Shown in pieces: positions 8,694 to 17,281 of a stretch of 64,000 nt of DNA. The notes beneath the pieces are model-generated. The model had not been told where the DNA came from. It saw only the letters and a program-made list of their open reading frames with translations, and ran no database searches. Each line of letters begins with the position of its first letter. The first letter of the stretch is position 1. The position numbers were made by a program, and so were the translations under genes. This DNA is from Trabulsiella odontotermitis (GTDB lineage: Bacteria > Pseudomonadota > Gammaproteobacteria > Enterobacterales > Enterobacteriaceae). The stretch covers positions 124,001-188,000 of the forward strand of contig NZ_LIFX01000009.1 of NCBI RefSeq assembly GCF_001297775.1, in the 5' to 3' direction.

Positions 8694-10391
8694 TTAAATG
8701 GAGGTTCTGCGGTAGCTGCGGTATTCCGGTAACCAGAAGTTATCGTCAATCGCCTGATGCAGTGCTTCGGCGGACGTTTTCACCGCCACACCCTGTTGCT
8801 GCGCCATTTTACCCACGGCGAAGGCGATAGCCCGGGAAACGTCTTTGATCTCTTTCAGTGGCGGCAGCACCATCCCTTCGCCATTATTGACCAGCGGCGA
8901 GTACTCGGCCAGCGTTTCACTGGCGGCCATCAGCATTTCATCGGTAATGCGTGATGCGCCGGAGGCGATGACGCCAAGACCGATACCGGGGAAAATATAG
9001 GCGTTGTTGCACTGGGCGATGGGGTAAATTTTATCTTTCCACACCACCGGGGCAAACGGGCTGCCGGTCGCCACCAGGGCGTTGCCTTCCGTCCAGGCGA
9101 TAATATCCTGCGGCGTCGCTTCCACGCGTGACGTGGGGTTTGACAGCGGCATAACGATAGGGCGCGGGCAATGCTTATGCATTTCACGGATGATCTCTTC
9201 CGAGAACAGCCCAATCTGGCCCGATACGCCAATCAGAATATCCGGTTTAACGTTACGCACCACGTCAAGTAGCGACAGGGCGTCGTTTGCCGTGTCCCAG
9301 CAACTCAGATTTTCGCGTTTCTGCACCAGTTTTGTCTGGAACGACAGCAAGTTTGGCATCTGATCGGTCAGCAACCCGAAGCGGTCGACCATAAAGACGC
9401 GCTGGCGAGCCTGCTCCTCACTGAGTCCTTCGCGCTGGATCTGCGCCACAATTTGCTCGGCGATACCGCAACCCGCGGATCCTGCGCCGAGAAAAACAAT
9501 CTTTTGCTCGCTTAACTGGCTGCCAGCCGCGCGACTGGCGGCGATCAGCGTGCCAACGGTCACCGCCGCAGTGCCCTGAATATCGTCGTTAAACGAACAG
9601 ATTTCGTCGCGATAGCGGGTCAGCACCGGCATGGCGTTGTTCTGTGCGAAATCTTCAAACTGCAACAGCACATCAGGCCAGCGATGTTTGACGGCCTGAA
9701 TGAAATCATCAACGAACTGGTAATACTCTTCGCCGGTAATGCGCGGATGACGCCAGCCCATATACAGCGGATCATTCAGCAATTGCTGATTGTTGGTGCC
9801 GACATCCAGTACCACCGGCAGCGTATAGGCCGGGCTGATGCCACCGCAGGCGGTGTACAGCGACAGTTTGCCGATAGGAATGCCCATCCCGCCGATACCC
9901 TGATCGCCAAGGCCGAGGATGCGCTCGCCGTCGGTCACCACGATCACTTTGATATTGTGGTTAGGGACGTTTTGCAGAATGTCGTCCATGTACTGCCGGT
10001 TTTCGTAGGAGATGAACACCCCGCGCGCGCGGCGGTAGATCTCAGAGAAGCGTTCACAGGCAGCGCCCACCGTCGGGGTGTAGATCACCGGCATCATCTC
10101 TTCGAGATGGTTTTCGACCAGCCGGTAGAAAAGGGTTTCGTTGGTGTCCTGGATATTGCGCAGGTAAATATGTTTGTCGATTTCCGTCTTAAAGCCCTGA
10201 TACTGGATCCAGGCGCGTTCTGCCTGCTCTTCGATGGATTCCACCACTTCAGGCAGCAGCCCAAGCAGGTTAAAACTGCGACGTTCTTCCATACTGAAAG
10301 CACTGCCTTTATTCAGCAGCGGAAATTCGAGCAGAACGGGGCCAGCGTAAGGGATATAAAGGGAACGGTTTTTTTTATGATTTAGTAACAT
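8694..10391 (-). CDS. maeA: MaeA, NAD-dependent malic enzyme
   Basis: Oxidatively decarboxylates malate to pyruvate with NAD, linking the TCA cycle to gluconeogenic metabolism in the cytosol. It has 565 residues, equal to E. coli MaeA, and ends in the same YRRTSI. Diagnostic stretches are present: [10 protein letters not shown], the Tyr/Lys active-site region [14 protein letters not shown], the metal-binding [12 protein letters not shown] and the dinucleotide fold [13 protein letters not shown]. It is transcribed alone toward the ABC-F leader. In E. coli adhP lies downstream; here the ABC-F and ATP-grasp genes do. Confidence 0.97.
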   Translation of the reverse strand: MLLNHKKNRSLYIPYAGPVLLEFPLLNKGSAFSMEERRSFNLLGLLPEVVESIEEQAERAWIQYQGFKTEIDKHIYLRNIQDTNETLFYRLVENHLEEMMPVIYTPTVGAACERFSEIYRRARGVFISYENRQYMDDILQNVPNHNIKVIVVTDGERILGLGDQGIGGMGIPIGKLSLYTACGGISPAYTLPVVLDVGTNNQQLLNDPLYMGWRHPRITGEEYYQFVDDFIQAVKHRWPDVLLQFEDFAQNNAMPVLTRYRDEICSFNDDIQGTAAVTVGTLIAASRAAGSQLSEQKIVFLGAGSAGCGIAEQIVAQIQREGLSEEQARQRVFMVDRFGLLTDQMPNLLSFQTKLVQKRENLSCWDTANDALSLLDVVRNVKPDILIGVSGQIGLFSEEIIREMHKHCPRPIVMPLSNPTSRVEATPQDIIAWTEGNALVATGSPFAPVVWKDKIYPIAQCNNAYIFPGIGLGVIASGASRITDEMLMAASETLAEYSPLVNNGEGMVLPPLKEIKDVSRAIAFAVGKMAQQQGVAVKTSAEALHQAIDDNFWLPEYRSYRRTSI

Positions 10392-10508
10392 CTCACTTCA
10401 CTCCTTTGTCATCTTTCCAGTCCATGACAGGGTTTTGTAGGTACGACAGAAGCGCCAAAGTATAAATCAAATGTTAATGAAAAGGGTAAATCTGTATTTT
10501 TTACCCAT

Positions 10509-10540
10509 AAAAAAACACCACCTTCAGCGGAAGATGGTGT
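10509..10540 (-). terminator. Rho-independent terminator of sra
   Basis: On the reverse strand an 11-position stem (10540-10530 with 10525-10515, one mismatch) has a 4-nt loop and runs into seven U (10515-10509). It lies 26 bp past the sra stop. Confidence 0.85.
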
Positions 10541-10565
10541 TATGCGTCATCCTTTCAGCGAACGG

Positions 10566-10706
10566 TTACCCTTCGCGGCGTTTACGGCCGGTAGAGTGGG
10601 CGTGGTTGACCAGCGTTTCGTGATTGTCTTCGATAAGCACTTTTTTCTGATTCGAAAGCTTATAGTTCAAGCCGAGGATGTGACGTGCCTGACGGTTCGA
10701 TTTCAT
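10566..10706 (-). CDS. sra: Sra, stationary-phase ribosome-associated protein
   Basis: Small basic protein (RpsV/Sra) associated with the 30S subunit in stationary phase. The 46-codon product begins [13 protein letters not shown], the same as E. coli Sra, and ends in the family-typical TGRKRREG. The middle (about residues 14-35) is diverged and slightly acidic compared with E. coli. The ribosome binding site TAAGGAGT lies seven bases before the ATG. As in E. coli it sits upstream of maeA on the same strand, but the usual bdm-osmC neighbours are missing. Confidence 0.92.
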   Translation of the reverse strand: MKSNRQARHILGLNYKLSNQKKVLIEDNHETLVNHAHSTGRKRREG

Positions 10707-10955
10707 TCTTACTCCTTAATCCTGTTCTGGTTTCAAGGACAAGCCCGGCGCTGCCGGACGAAATGTAACCCCATAGTGCATTGCAGCTATTTGATGCAGT
10801 AATGATAGTCGATCATCTCAACAGAAATAGCAAATTGCGCCACCGGCTTTAAGAACATTCACCTGCTGATTTCGCCTTTCTGCATTTGGCGTTATCATCG
10901 GGCGAGCATGCTTTGAGCCGTTACTCACCTTGTTATCATAATGAGGACGTTAACC

Positions 10956-12005
10956 ATGAAAGTACTGGGTTATGCTGCACAAACACCGTCTGCGCCGCTG
11001 GCACCGTTTTTGTTCGACCGCCGTGCGCCGCGCTCTGATGATGTCACCATCGAAATTCTCTACTGTGGCGTTTGCCATTCTGATCTCCACCAGGCCCGCA
11101 ATGACTGGGGTTTCAGCGAATATCCCATCGTGCCGGGCCATGAAATCGTCGGGCGGGTGACCGCTGTTGGTGACAGTGTCACTAAATTTAAGCCCGGCGA
11201 TCTGGCGGCGATTGGCTGTATGGTCGATTCCTGCCGTGTCTGCGCACCCTGCAAAGAGGGGCTGGAGCAATATTGTGAAGAGGGTAATACGCAGACCTAC
11301 AACGGCCGCGATCGCCACGACCACACGCAAACTTTCGGCGGCTACTCGCAAGTCATTCTCGCCAGTCAGGACTTCGTTCTGCATCTGCCAAAAGAGATGG
11401 ATCTGAAGGGGGCGGCGCCGCTGCTGTGCGCCGGGATCACCACCTGGTCGCCGCTACGTCACTGGCAAATTGGCGCTGACAGTAAAGTCGCGGTGATTGG
11501 TCTTGGCGGGCTTGGTCATATGGCGCTGAAGCTGGCGCATGCGCTGGGCGCGGAGGTGACGCTGTTTACGCGCTCGCCAGGCAAAGAAGCGGATGCCCGT
11601 CGTCTCGGCGCGCACAACGTGGTGTTGTCAACGGACAATGCGCAGATGCAGTCCGTGCATAATCAGTTCGACCTGATTATCGACACCGTGCCCTATGAGC
11701 ATGACATCAACCCGTATCTGCCGACGCTGACACGCGACGGCACGCTGGTTTTTGTTGGCCTGCTGGGCGACAGCCCGACCTTTAACACCATGCCGATGAT
11801 CACCGGGCGCCGCAGCATTGCCGGTTCCTGTATTGGCGGTATCGCCGAAACACAGGAGATGCTCGATTTCTGCGGGGAACACGGCATTGTCTCGGACGTG
11901 GAAGTGATCAACATTCAGGATATCAATGCCGCGTATGAACGGCTGCTGAAGAGCGACGTGAAATACCGCTTTGTGATTGATATGGCGTCACTCTCCGCCG
12001 CGTAA
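10956..12005 (+). CDS. YahK-like zinc-dependent alcohol/aldehyde dehydrogenase
   Basis: Cinnamyl-alcohol-dehydrogenase-type medium-chain reductase of 349 residues, the length of E. coli YahK, an NADPH-dependent aldehyde reductase. Catalytic zinc ligands are Cys40 (CGVCHSD) and His62-Glu63; structural zinc ligands are Cys93, Cys96, Cys99 and Cys107. The nucleotide motif GLGGLGH is followed by TRSPGKEADA. The region after it (IGGIAETQEMLDFCGEHGIVSDVEVI, split here as IGGIAETQEML and FCGEHGIVSDVEVI) mirrors YahK. The start at 10956 is chosen for the GAGGA ribosome binding site and homology; an in-frame ATG at 10941 is the alternative. It occupies the place where E. coli carries adhP/osmC, but is not AdhP. 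Confidence 0.88.
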   Translation: MKVLGYAAQTPSAPLAPFLFDRRAPRSDDVTIEILYCGVCHSDLHQARNDWGFSEYPIVPGHEIVGRVTAVGDSVTKFKPGDLAAIGCMVDSCRVCAPCKEGLEQYCEEGNTQTYNGRDRHDHTQTFGGYSQVILASQDFVLHLPKEMDLKGAAPLLCAGITTWSPLRHWQIGADSKVAVIGLGGLGHMALKLAHALGAEVTLFTRSPGKEADARRLGAHNVVLSTDNAQMQSVHNQFDLIIDTVPYEHDINPYLPTLTRDGTLVFVGLLGDSPTFNTMPMITGRRSIAGSCIGGIAETQEMLDFCGEHGIVSDVEVINIQDINAAYERLLKSDVKYRFVIDMASLSAA

Positions 12006-12021
12006 ACTCTGGTATCACTCT

Positions 12022-12043
12022 TTCGCCCGCGCTTGCGGGCGAA
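12022..12043 (+). terminator. Hairpin after the alcohol dehydrogenase gene
   Basis: TTCGCCCGC (12022-12030) and GCGGGCGAA (12035-12043) form a perfect 9-bp stem with a GCTT loop, 16 bp past the stop. The following sequence (TCAATTCCC) is only weakly U-rich, so termination may be partial. Confidence 0.6.
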
Positions 12044-12186
12044 TCAATTCCCTCTCAATTCCATGTCAATAATGTGACAAATCATGTGCAAAGCGGAAAG
12101 TGTTAACAAAATGTAATCATTAGCTTCGCGCTGACGTAAATTTACATGCTATATACAAAAAGATAACAACTGCCGGACATTATCTC

Positions 12187-13446
12187 ATGTATACACCTTT
12201 CGACTGGAGCTCTAGACAACGGCACGTAGCGTTTGCCAGCTTTACCAGCTGGATGCTCGATGCCTTTGATTTCTTCATCCTTGTGTTTGTTTTAAGCGAC
12301 CTCGCGGACTGGTTTCACGCCTCGGTCTCCGACGTTTCTATCGCCATAATGCTGACGCTGGCGGTGCGGCCGATCGGCGCATTGCTGTTTGGGCGACTGG
12401 CGGAAAAGTATGGTCGCCGTCCGATCCTGATGCTCAACATCCTGTTCTTCACCGTGTTTGAGCTGCTTTCCGCATGGTCACCAAGCTTTACCGCGTTTCT
12501 GGCGTTTCGCGTACTTTACGGCGTCGCGATGGGCGGGATCTGGGGTGTTGCGTCATCACTGGCGATGGAGACCATCCCTGACCGTTCGCGCGGGCTGATG
12601 TCCGGAATATTCCAGGCTGGCTACCCCTGTGGTTATCTGTTGGCGTCGATTATTTTCGGCCTGTTCTACAGCATGGTGGGCTGGCGCGGTATGTTCCTGA
12701 TCGGCGCGCTGCCGATTGTGCTGCTGCCGTATATCTGGTTTAAAGTGCCGGAATCACCGGTGTGGCTGGCCGCCCGTGAGCGCAAAGAGAGTACCGCGCT
12801 GCTGCCGGTACTGCGCAGCCAGTGGAAATTGTGTCTGTATCTGGTGCTGGTGATGGCGTGCTTTAATTTCTTCAGCCACGGCACCCAGGATCTTTACCCG
12901 ACGTTCCTGAAAGTTCAGCACGGGTTTGATCCGCACACGGTCAGCATTATCGCCATCGCCTATAACATCGCCGCGATGCTTGGCGGGATCCTTTTCGGTG
13001 CCATGTCGGAGCGGATAGGGCGCAAAAAAGCGATCATGATTGGCGCGTTTCTGGCGCTACCGGTGATCCCGCTGTGGGCGTTCTCCACCGGCTCGTTTAA
13101 CATCGGTCTCGGCGCTTTCCTGATGCAGTTTGTGGTGCAGGGCGCGTGGGGCGTGGTGCCGACGTGGCTGAACGAACTGGTGCCGTCGAATGCGCGTGCC
13201 GTGCTGCCAGGTTTTGTCTATCAACTGGGTAACCTGCTGGCATCGGTCAACGCCACGTTGCAGGCGCGGATCGCGGAAACGCATGACGGTAATTATGGTC
13301 TGGCCATGGCACTGGTCGCGGGCGTTGTCGCCGTGTTGATCTGCGCGTTCGTCGCGTTTGGCCGCGAAACCCAGGGCGTGGTGATTTCAGGAGAAGGGCA
13401 ACGCCGGGGAGCGGCAGGCGCGGTGCGTCACCAGCATCATCATTAA
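12187..13446 (+). CDS. MFS transporter, sialate/lactate (SHS) type
   Basis: A 419-residue major facilitator protein with twelve hydrophobic segments. Its N-terminus (FTSWMLDAFDFFILVFVL) and first loop (FGRLAEKYGRRPILMLN) are typical of the metabolite:H+ symporters that include lactate permeases and NanT. The second half repeats the loop motif (GAMSERIGRKKAIMIG). The tail is soluble and ends in a His cluster (HQHHH). The substrate cannot be read from sequence. A GTAAATTTAC palindrome lies at 12136-12145 in the promoter region, next to a TATATA-like -10. The gene converges on cho, with 4 bp of overlap. Confidence 0.82.
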   Translation: MYTPFDWSSRQRHVAFASFTSWMLDAFDFFILVFVLSDLADWFHASVSDVSIAIMLTLAVRPIGALLFGRLAEKYGRRPILMLNILFFTVFELLSAWSPSFTAFLAFRVLYGVAMGGIWGVASSLAMETIPDRSRGLMSGIFQAGYPCGYLLASIIFGLFYSMVGWRGMFLIGALPIVLLPYIWFKVPESPVWLAARERKESTALLPVLRSQWKLCLYLVLVMACFNFFSHGTQDLYPTFLKVQHGFDPHTVSIIAIAYNIAAMLGGILFGAMSERIGRKKAIMIGAFLALPVIPLWAFSTGSFNIGLGAFLMQFVVQGAWGVVPTWLNELVPSNARAVLPGFVYQLGNLLASVNATLQARIAETHDGNYGLAMALVAGVVAVLICAFVAFGRETQGVVISGEGQRRGAAGAVRHQHHH

Positions 13447-14303
13447 AGCGGGTGAAGGGTGAATGCCCCGCTGAGCATAGGGCGGCAAAGGATCTTGTAG
13501 CCGTCCTGATCGAACCCCGCGGGTAACTGCGTCAGCGTACTGGCCTGTGCCAGCGAATCGACAGCCCCCAGCCACAGCCAGTTATTAACGATATGAAACT
13601 GGGTCATGGTGTCGCCTTTTTCCTCCAGCGCCACGGCGCCCGCCCACGGCCAGCAAATCAGCTGAAGGTGCGCCATGGCCTCGCGAAGCCGTTGATTGTG
13701 CGCCGCGAGCGTTTCGCGGCCACAGCAGGCGCCTGCGCACCGGCCCAGCGACGAACGAAAACACGCCCGACCACGGTTTAACGGCTCCAGCCCCATTACG
13801 CTGTAGCAAAGCTTTTGTTCATCGGCGACCGATTTAAGCGCTTCCAGTGCGGCTCTGCGGTTCGCAAACAGGCCAAACAGGTTCTCTTTCAGGGCAAAAT
13901 TGATTTCGTGCGCATAGACTACCTGCGGGCGATCGTCATTAAGCTGCAGCGAACAGAGCTGTTTGTTTCTTCTCAGCCGTTTGTTGAACAACGGCTGCAT
14001 TTCTTTGATGAGCCTGGCTTCAAGCAACAGCGCGCCCAGTTCGCCTGCGGCAGGCTGCCAGCTGATGCGCCGGGCCTGCCGTAACATGGCCGCTTCATCA
14101 GGATTCCGCAGATGCGATAACACACGACTGCGGATATTGACACTCTTGCCGATGTAAAGCGGCATCGCGTCGCTTTCGCCGTGAAACAGGTATACGCCGG
14201 GCTGACCGGGCAGTTCATCGAGCCACGGACGCAGATGCTCGGGGTACTGGTAAATCGCCGCTGCTTCAAACTCAAGCCGCGGTGTGGAACTTCGCCTTGC
14301 CAC
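13443..14303 (-). CDS. cho: Cho, SOS-induced excinuclease
   Basis: UvrC-homologous GIY-YIG endonuclease that makes 3' incisions at UvrAB-marked lesions. It has 286 residues against 295 in E. coli, and the difference lies at the C-terminus, which ends SGAFTLHPL. The catalytic domain has PGVYLFHGE and MPLYIGKSVNIRSR. A cysteine-rich segment (RACFRSSLGRCAGACCGRE) follows near residue 195. A LexA box lies just upstream. The 3' end overlaps the end of the convergent MFS gene by 4 bp. Confidence 0.95.
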   Translation of the reverse strand: MARRSSTPRLEFEAAAIYQYPEHLRPWLDELPGQPGVYLFHGESDAMPLYIGKSVNIRSRVLSHLRNPDEAAMLRQARRISWQPAAGELGALLLEARLIKEMQPLFNKRLRRNKQLCSLQLNDDRPQVVYAHEINFALKENLFGLFANRRAALEALKSVADEQKLCYSVMGLEPLNRGRACFRSSLGRCAGACCGRETLAAHNQRLREAMAHLQLICWPWAGAVALEEKGDTMTQFHIVNNWLWLGAVDSLAQASTLTQLPAGFDQDGYKILCRPMLSGAFTLHPL

Positions 14304-14315
14304 GCTGACTCCTTA

Positions 14316-14335
14316 TACTGATAATTTATCCAGTA
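14316..14335. promoter_or_regulatory. LexA (SOS) box of cho
   Basis: TACTGATAATTTATCCAGTA has the conserved TACTG and CAGTA ends with CTG-N10-CAG spacing and an AT-rich centre. It lies 12 bp upstream of the cho start codon, so LexA would cover the promoter or the start site. Confidence 0.92.
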
Positions 14336-14367
14336 TACCCAGGAATTCAGCGCAAGGAAACGCAGCG

Positions 14368-15732
14368 TTAGCGCCTGATGATGGTGGCCCGGAAGTTTTG
14401 CGGCGCCATGGTGAAAGCAAACCGCTCCTGCACGGTTTCCGGCTCCTGCATCGGCACAATTTTGAATCTGCTGTAGATGGCATGCAGCGCCATTTTAATC
14501 TCCGTCAGCGCCAGGGAACGCCCGGGGCACATTCTGGCTCCGCCGCCAAACGGAAACAGTGCGCTTGTTGAGGCGCCTTCGCGTTTTATCCAGCGTGAGG
14601 GATCAAAAGTCTGCGGGTCAGAAAAGCTGGTGTCATCCAGAGTGCCTGCATGTAACGCCAGAAACAGCGGTGTTCCTTTAGTGACTTCAACGTCGCCGAT
14701 CCGGGTATCCCGTACCGGCTCCAGATAAATCTGCGGCGCCACGGGTTTGAGTCGCATCGATTCCTTTATCACGGCATTCATCCACGGCAGGGACGGCAGC
14801 GGCCAGGGAAGCGGAGCGCCGTCATTGTATTGCTCAATCTCCTGAACCAGCGCCTGTTCCGCCTCCGGGCGACAACTGAGCAGATATGCCGTCCACGCCA
14901 GCGTGTTCGCCGTAGTATCTTCCCCGGCCAGGAGCAGTGTCAGCGCGTTGGCGACAATGTCCCGGTCGGTCAGCATCCGATGTTCCATTTGCTGAAACAC
15001 CATGGCCTGCAAAAAATTCTCCGGCGTGGTGACGTCGCCGGCTGCAATGATCCGCCGTTGATCGTCAATTAACGTTGCAAGCGTGGCTTTGATCCGCCCC
15101 AGTCCTTCATCAAACGCTTTGTCTTCCGGACTGCGATACAGCCGCCAGAGCGGGAAGGGTGAGCGGCAGCGGCGGTGCAGAACAGGAAATACGGATTGCA
15201 GGGCAGACGATACCGGGTTGTCGCTGCTGCCTGTCAGGTTCATGTCTTTGCCGAAAGCCAGCATGGTGGTGATATCGGCGGTATAACGCCGGAATTCATC
15301 TGTCAGGAATACGCCCTGCGTCGCTGATGTTAATGAATCAAGCCGTTCGCTGAACCGGGCGGTGATGCTCTGCATATGCGGGTGAAACCGCGCGAGCTGT
15401 GCAGGTTGAAGTGCGCCCTCGACAATACGGCGACTGAATTTCCAGTTTTCGCCTTCGGAGGAGAAGACACCATTCATCCCCGCTTCCTCAAAAACCGCCT
15501 CAATGTTGCTGATACGCCTGAAGTCATGGGGCCGGGCTTTGAGTATCTCGCGAATGAGATCCACATCGGCAATGACCAGCGCTTTTTTCAGCCCGGCGCG
15601 CAGACGATACAGCGAGCCGTAGCGGTGCTGCCATTCCATCATTTGCCGGTGGATGTTTCCTTTCTTTAAATAGTGTACGTGGCCCAATAAGCCTTTTTCG
15701 GGGGGAGCAGGGAGCTGGCTTAGCTTTCGCAT
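14368..15732 (-). CDS. Cytochrome P450
   Basis: A 454-residue haem-thiolate monooxygenase. Family signatures are complete: the I-helix oxygen motif AGEDTT (269-274), the ExxR of the K helix (Glu324-Arg327, ESMRLKP), a PxxFxPxRW-like segment (DPQTFDPSRW, 372-381), and the haem loop FPFGGGARMCPG (393-404) with Cys402 as axial ligand. There is no signal or N-terminal anchor, so it should be soluble. The start is preceded by TGGAGAT. No ferredoxin, ferredoxin reductase or flavodoxin gene lies nearby, so its redox partner and substrate are unknown. E. coli K-12 has no P450, which marks this gene as accessory. Confidence 0.93.
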   Translation of the reverse strand: MRKLSQLPAPPEKGLLGHVHYLKKGNIHRQMMEWQHRYGSLYRLRAGLKKALVIADVDLIREILKARPHDFRRISNIEAVFEEAGMNGVFSSEGENWKFSRRIVEGALQPAQLARFHPHMQSITARFSERLDSLTSATQGVFLTDEFRRYTADITTMLAFGKDMNLTGSSDNPVSSALQSVFPVLHRRCRSPFPLWRLYRSPEDKAFDEGLGRIKATLATLIDDQRRIIAAGDVTTPENFLQAMVFQQMEHRMLTDRDIVANALTLLLAGEDTTANTLAWTAYLLSCRPEAEQALVQEIEQYNDGAPLPWPLPSLPWMNAVIKESMRLKPVAPQIYLEPVRDTRIGDVEVTKGTPLFLALHAGTLDDTSFSDPQTFDPSRWIKREGASTSALFPFGGGARMCPGRSLALTEIKMALHAIYSRFKIVPMQEPETVQERFAFTMAPQNFRATIIRR

Positions 15733-15886
15733 CGTTTATCTCCAGTAGCTTCAATGTTGTCGGTGAAAATGTTGTCGGTAAACATAACACCCGGCATTGA
15801 AGGGAGAGGAGCGCTTAGCGATAGGATTTTCTGATACTCAGCCACGCTGCAACGGCGCAGCATGGCTTTTTACACAGGCGGGAGAG

Positions 15887-16600
15887 TTACGCGCCAAACG
15901 CGCCATCGATGGTGTGCATCGCGCCGGTCACGAAAGAGGCCTCCGGCCCGGCAAGCCACGCCACCATTCCGGCGACTTCGTCCGGGGTTCCGTGCCGTTT
16001 TATCGCCATAAAGCTGTGCATCAGCTCTTTCATCGGGCCGTCTGCCGGGTTGGCATCAGTATCGATAGGACCGGGTTGCACGATGTTGATCGTTATCCCT
16101 CGCGGGCCAAAATCGCGTGCTAAGCCACGCGCCAGCCCCTGAAGCGCCGATTTGCTGACAGCATACGATGCCATTCCCGGGACGGGCATCCGATCGCCAT
16201 TCACAGAACCAATAACGATAATGCGTCCGCCGTCTGGCATCTGACGGGCCGCCTCAACCGAAGCATGATAGGGCGCGTGGATATTAATACGGAACAGACG
16301 ATCGACCGCGTCGATGTCCTGTTCCAGCGCATCACCAAAAATGGCAATGCCTGAGTTAACTACCAGAATATCCAGCGCTCCGGCGTCACGAACCAGTTTT
16401 ATTACCGCGTCGCGATCGGCACTGTCCGCCTGGACAGCCGTGCTGCCGGTTTCTTTCGCCAGTTGTTCCGCTGCGTCATGCGACCCGGCATAACTGAAAA
16501 CAACCGATGCGCCTTCGGCAGTAAAGCGTCGCACGATAGCTGCGCCAATACCGCGACTACCACCGATAACCAGAACAGATTTATTGTGAAAAGCAGCCAT
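15887..16600 (-). CDS. bdcA: BdcA-like short-chain dehydrogenase
   Basis: A 237-residue SDR, the same length as E. coli BdcA, a protein linked to biofilm dispersal and cyclic-di-GMP binding. Cofactor motif GGSRGIGAAIVRRF is near the N-terminus and the catalytic YAVSKSALQG (Tyr-x-x-x-Lys) near residue 150. The segments INIHAPYHASVEAARQMP and ARDFGPRGITINIVQPGP match BdcA very closely. The start at 16600 (MAAFHNKSVLVIGG) follows AAAGGA and aligns with E. coli; the in-frame codons further upstream cover the operator region. It is divergent from its likely repressor. Confidence 0.9.
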   Translation of the reverse strand: MAAFHNKSVLVIGGSRGIGAAIVRRFTAEGASVVFSYAGSHDAAEQLAKETGSTAVQADSADRDAVIKLVRDAGALDILVVNSGIAIFGDALEQDIDAVDRLFRINIHAPYHASVEAARQMPDGGRIIVIGSVNGDRMPVPGMASYAVSKSALQGLARGLARDFGPRGITINIVQPGPIDTDANPADGPMKELMHSFMAIKRHGTPDEVAGMVAWLAGPEASFVTGAMHTIDGAFGA

Positions 16601-16616
16601 AGGAGTGTCCTTTGTG

Positions 16617-16640
16617 ATATTGTAGTGGTGATTACAATAT
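16617..16640. promoter_or_regulatory. Operator 1 of the bdcA/bdcR-like pair
   Basis: A 24-bp inverted repeat with perfect 8-bp arms: ATATTGTA (16617-16624) and TACAATAT (16633-16640). Its core TGTAGTGGTGATTACA matches the second operator at 16671 in the form TGTAGT-N4-AYTACA. It lies just upstream of the SDR start, so the TetR-family protein probably represses bdcA from here. Confidence 0.75.
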
Positions 16641-16670
16641 GTCGCAGTCGAACAGACTGTCAAGGAGTTA

Positions 16671-16686
16671 TGTAGTAATGACTACA
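16671..16686. promoter_or_regulatory. Operator 2, overlapping the TetR gene start codon
   Basis: TGTAGTAATGACTACA is a perfect inverted repeat (6-bp arms) sharing its consensus with the first operator 50 bp away. The regulator's ATG (16678-16680) lies in its centre, which suggests autorepression at or just after transcription start. Confidence 0.7.
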
Positions 16687-17268
16687 AAAAATAACCGCAC
16701 GCCGGGGCGCCCCCGTAAATTTGATGCGGAGCAGGCAGTTGAAATTGCACAACATCTTTTTCATTCAAAAGGTTATGACGCACTGAGTGTGGCCGATCTG
16801 ACAAAAGCATTCGGTATTAATCCGCCGAGTTTCTATGCCGCGTTCGGCAGCAAGCTCGGGTTATATGAGCGTGTGCTGGCGCGTTATTCCTGTACCGCCG
16901 CGATTCCGTTTGCGGTGCTTTTACGTGATGATCGCCCCGTCGCGCAGGGGCTTATCGGGGTATTAACAGAGGCCGCCCGGCGCTATGTTGCTGATCCGGT
17001 CGCGACCGGTTGCCTGGTTCTTGAGGGCACGCACAGTAATGATCAGCAGGCGCGTGAGGCCGCCTGTGATTTGCACAACGCGGCAGAAGCTCAGATTCGG
17101 GCTTTTATCGCCAGACGTTACCCGGACGATGCCGCCCGGATAACGGATTTTATGGTGACGATGATGGCGGGCCTTTCGATCAAGGCGCGGGCAGGGTATT
17201 CCCTGGAGCGTCTTCAGGAAACCGTGCGCCTGAGCGGCCTGGCGCTGGAACAGTTGCTTCCGGACTGA
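16678..17268 (+). CDS. bdcR: BdcR-like TetR-family repressor
   Basis: A 196-residue TetR-family regulator. The N-terminal helix-turn-helix (GRPRKFDAEQAVEIAQHLF through LGLYERVL) includes the typical segment GYDALSVADLTKAFGINPPS. The C-terminal half resembles E. coli BdcR (CLVLEGTHSNDQQAREAA; MVTMMAGLSIKAR). The start at 16678 is set by homology and AAGGAG ten bases upstream; an ATG just before it runs at once into a TAG. In E. coli BdcR represses bdcA, and the two matching palindromes here support the same role. Confidence 0.88.
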   Translation: MTTKNNRTPGRPRKFDAEQAVEIAQHLFHSKGYDALSVADLTKAFGINPPSFYAAFGSKLGLYERVLARYSCTAAIPFAVLLRDDRPVAQGLIGVLTEAARRYVADPVATGCLVLEGTHSNDQQAREAACDLHNAAEAQIRAFIARRYPDDAARITDFMVTMMAGLSIKARAGYSLERLQETVRLSGLALEQLLPD

Positions 17269-17281
17269 GACGTGAGGATGC

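Noticed and set aside
9684..10385. 233-aa ORF on the + strand inside maeA
   Set aside because: Antisense shadow of maeA.
10956..12005. AdhP, the ethanol dehydrogenase found near maeA in E. coli
   Set aside because: Length and motifs match the YahK/cinnamyl alcohol dehydrogenase group instead.
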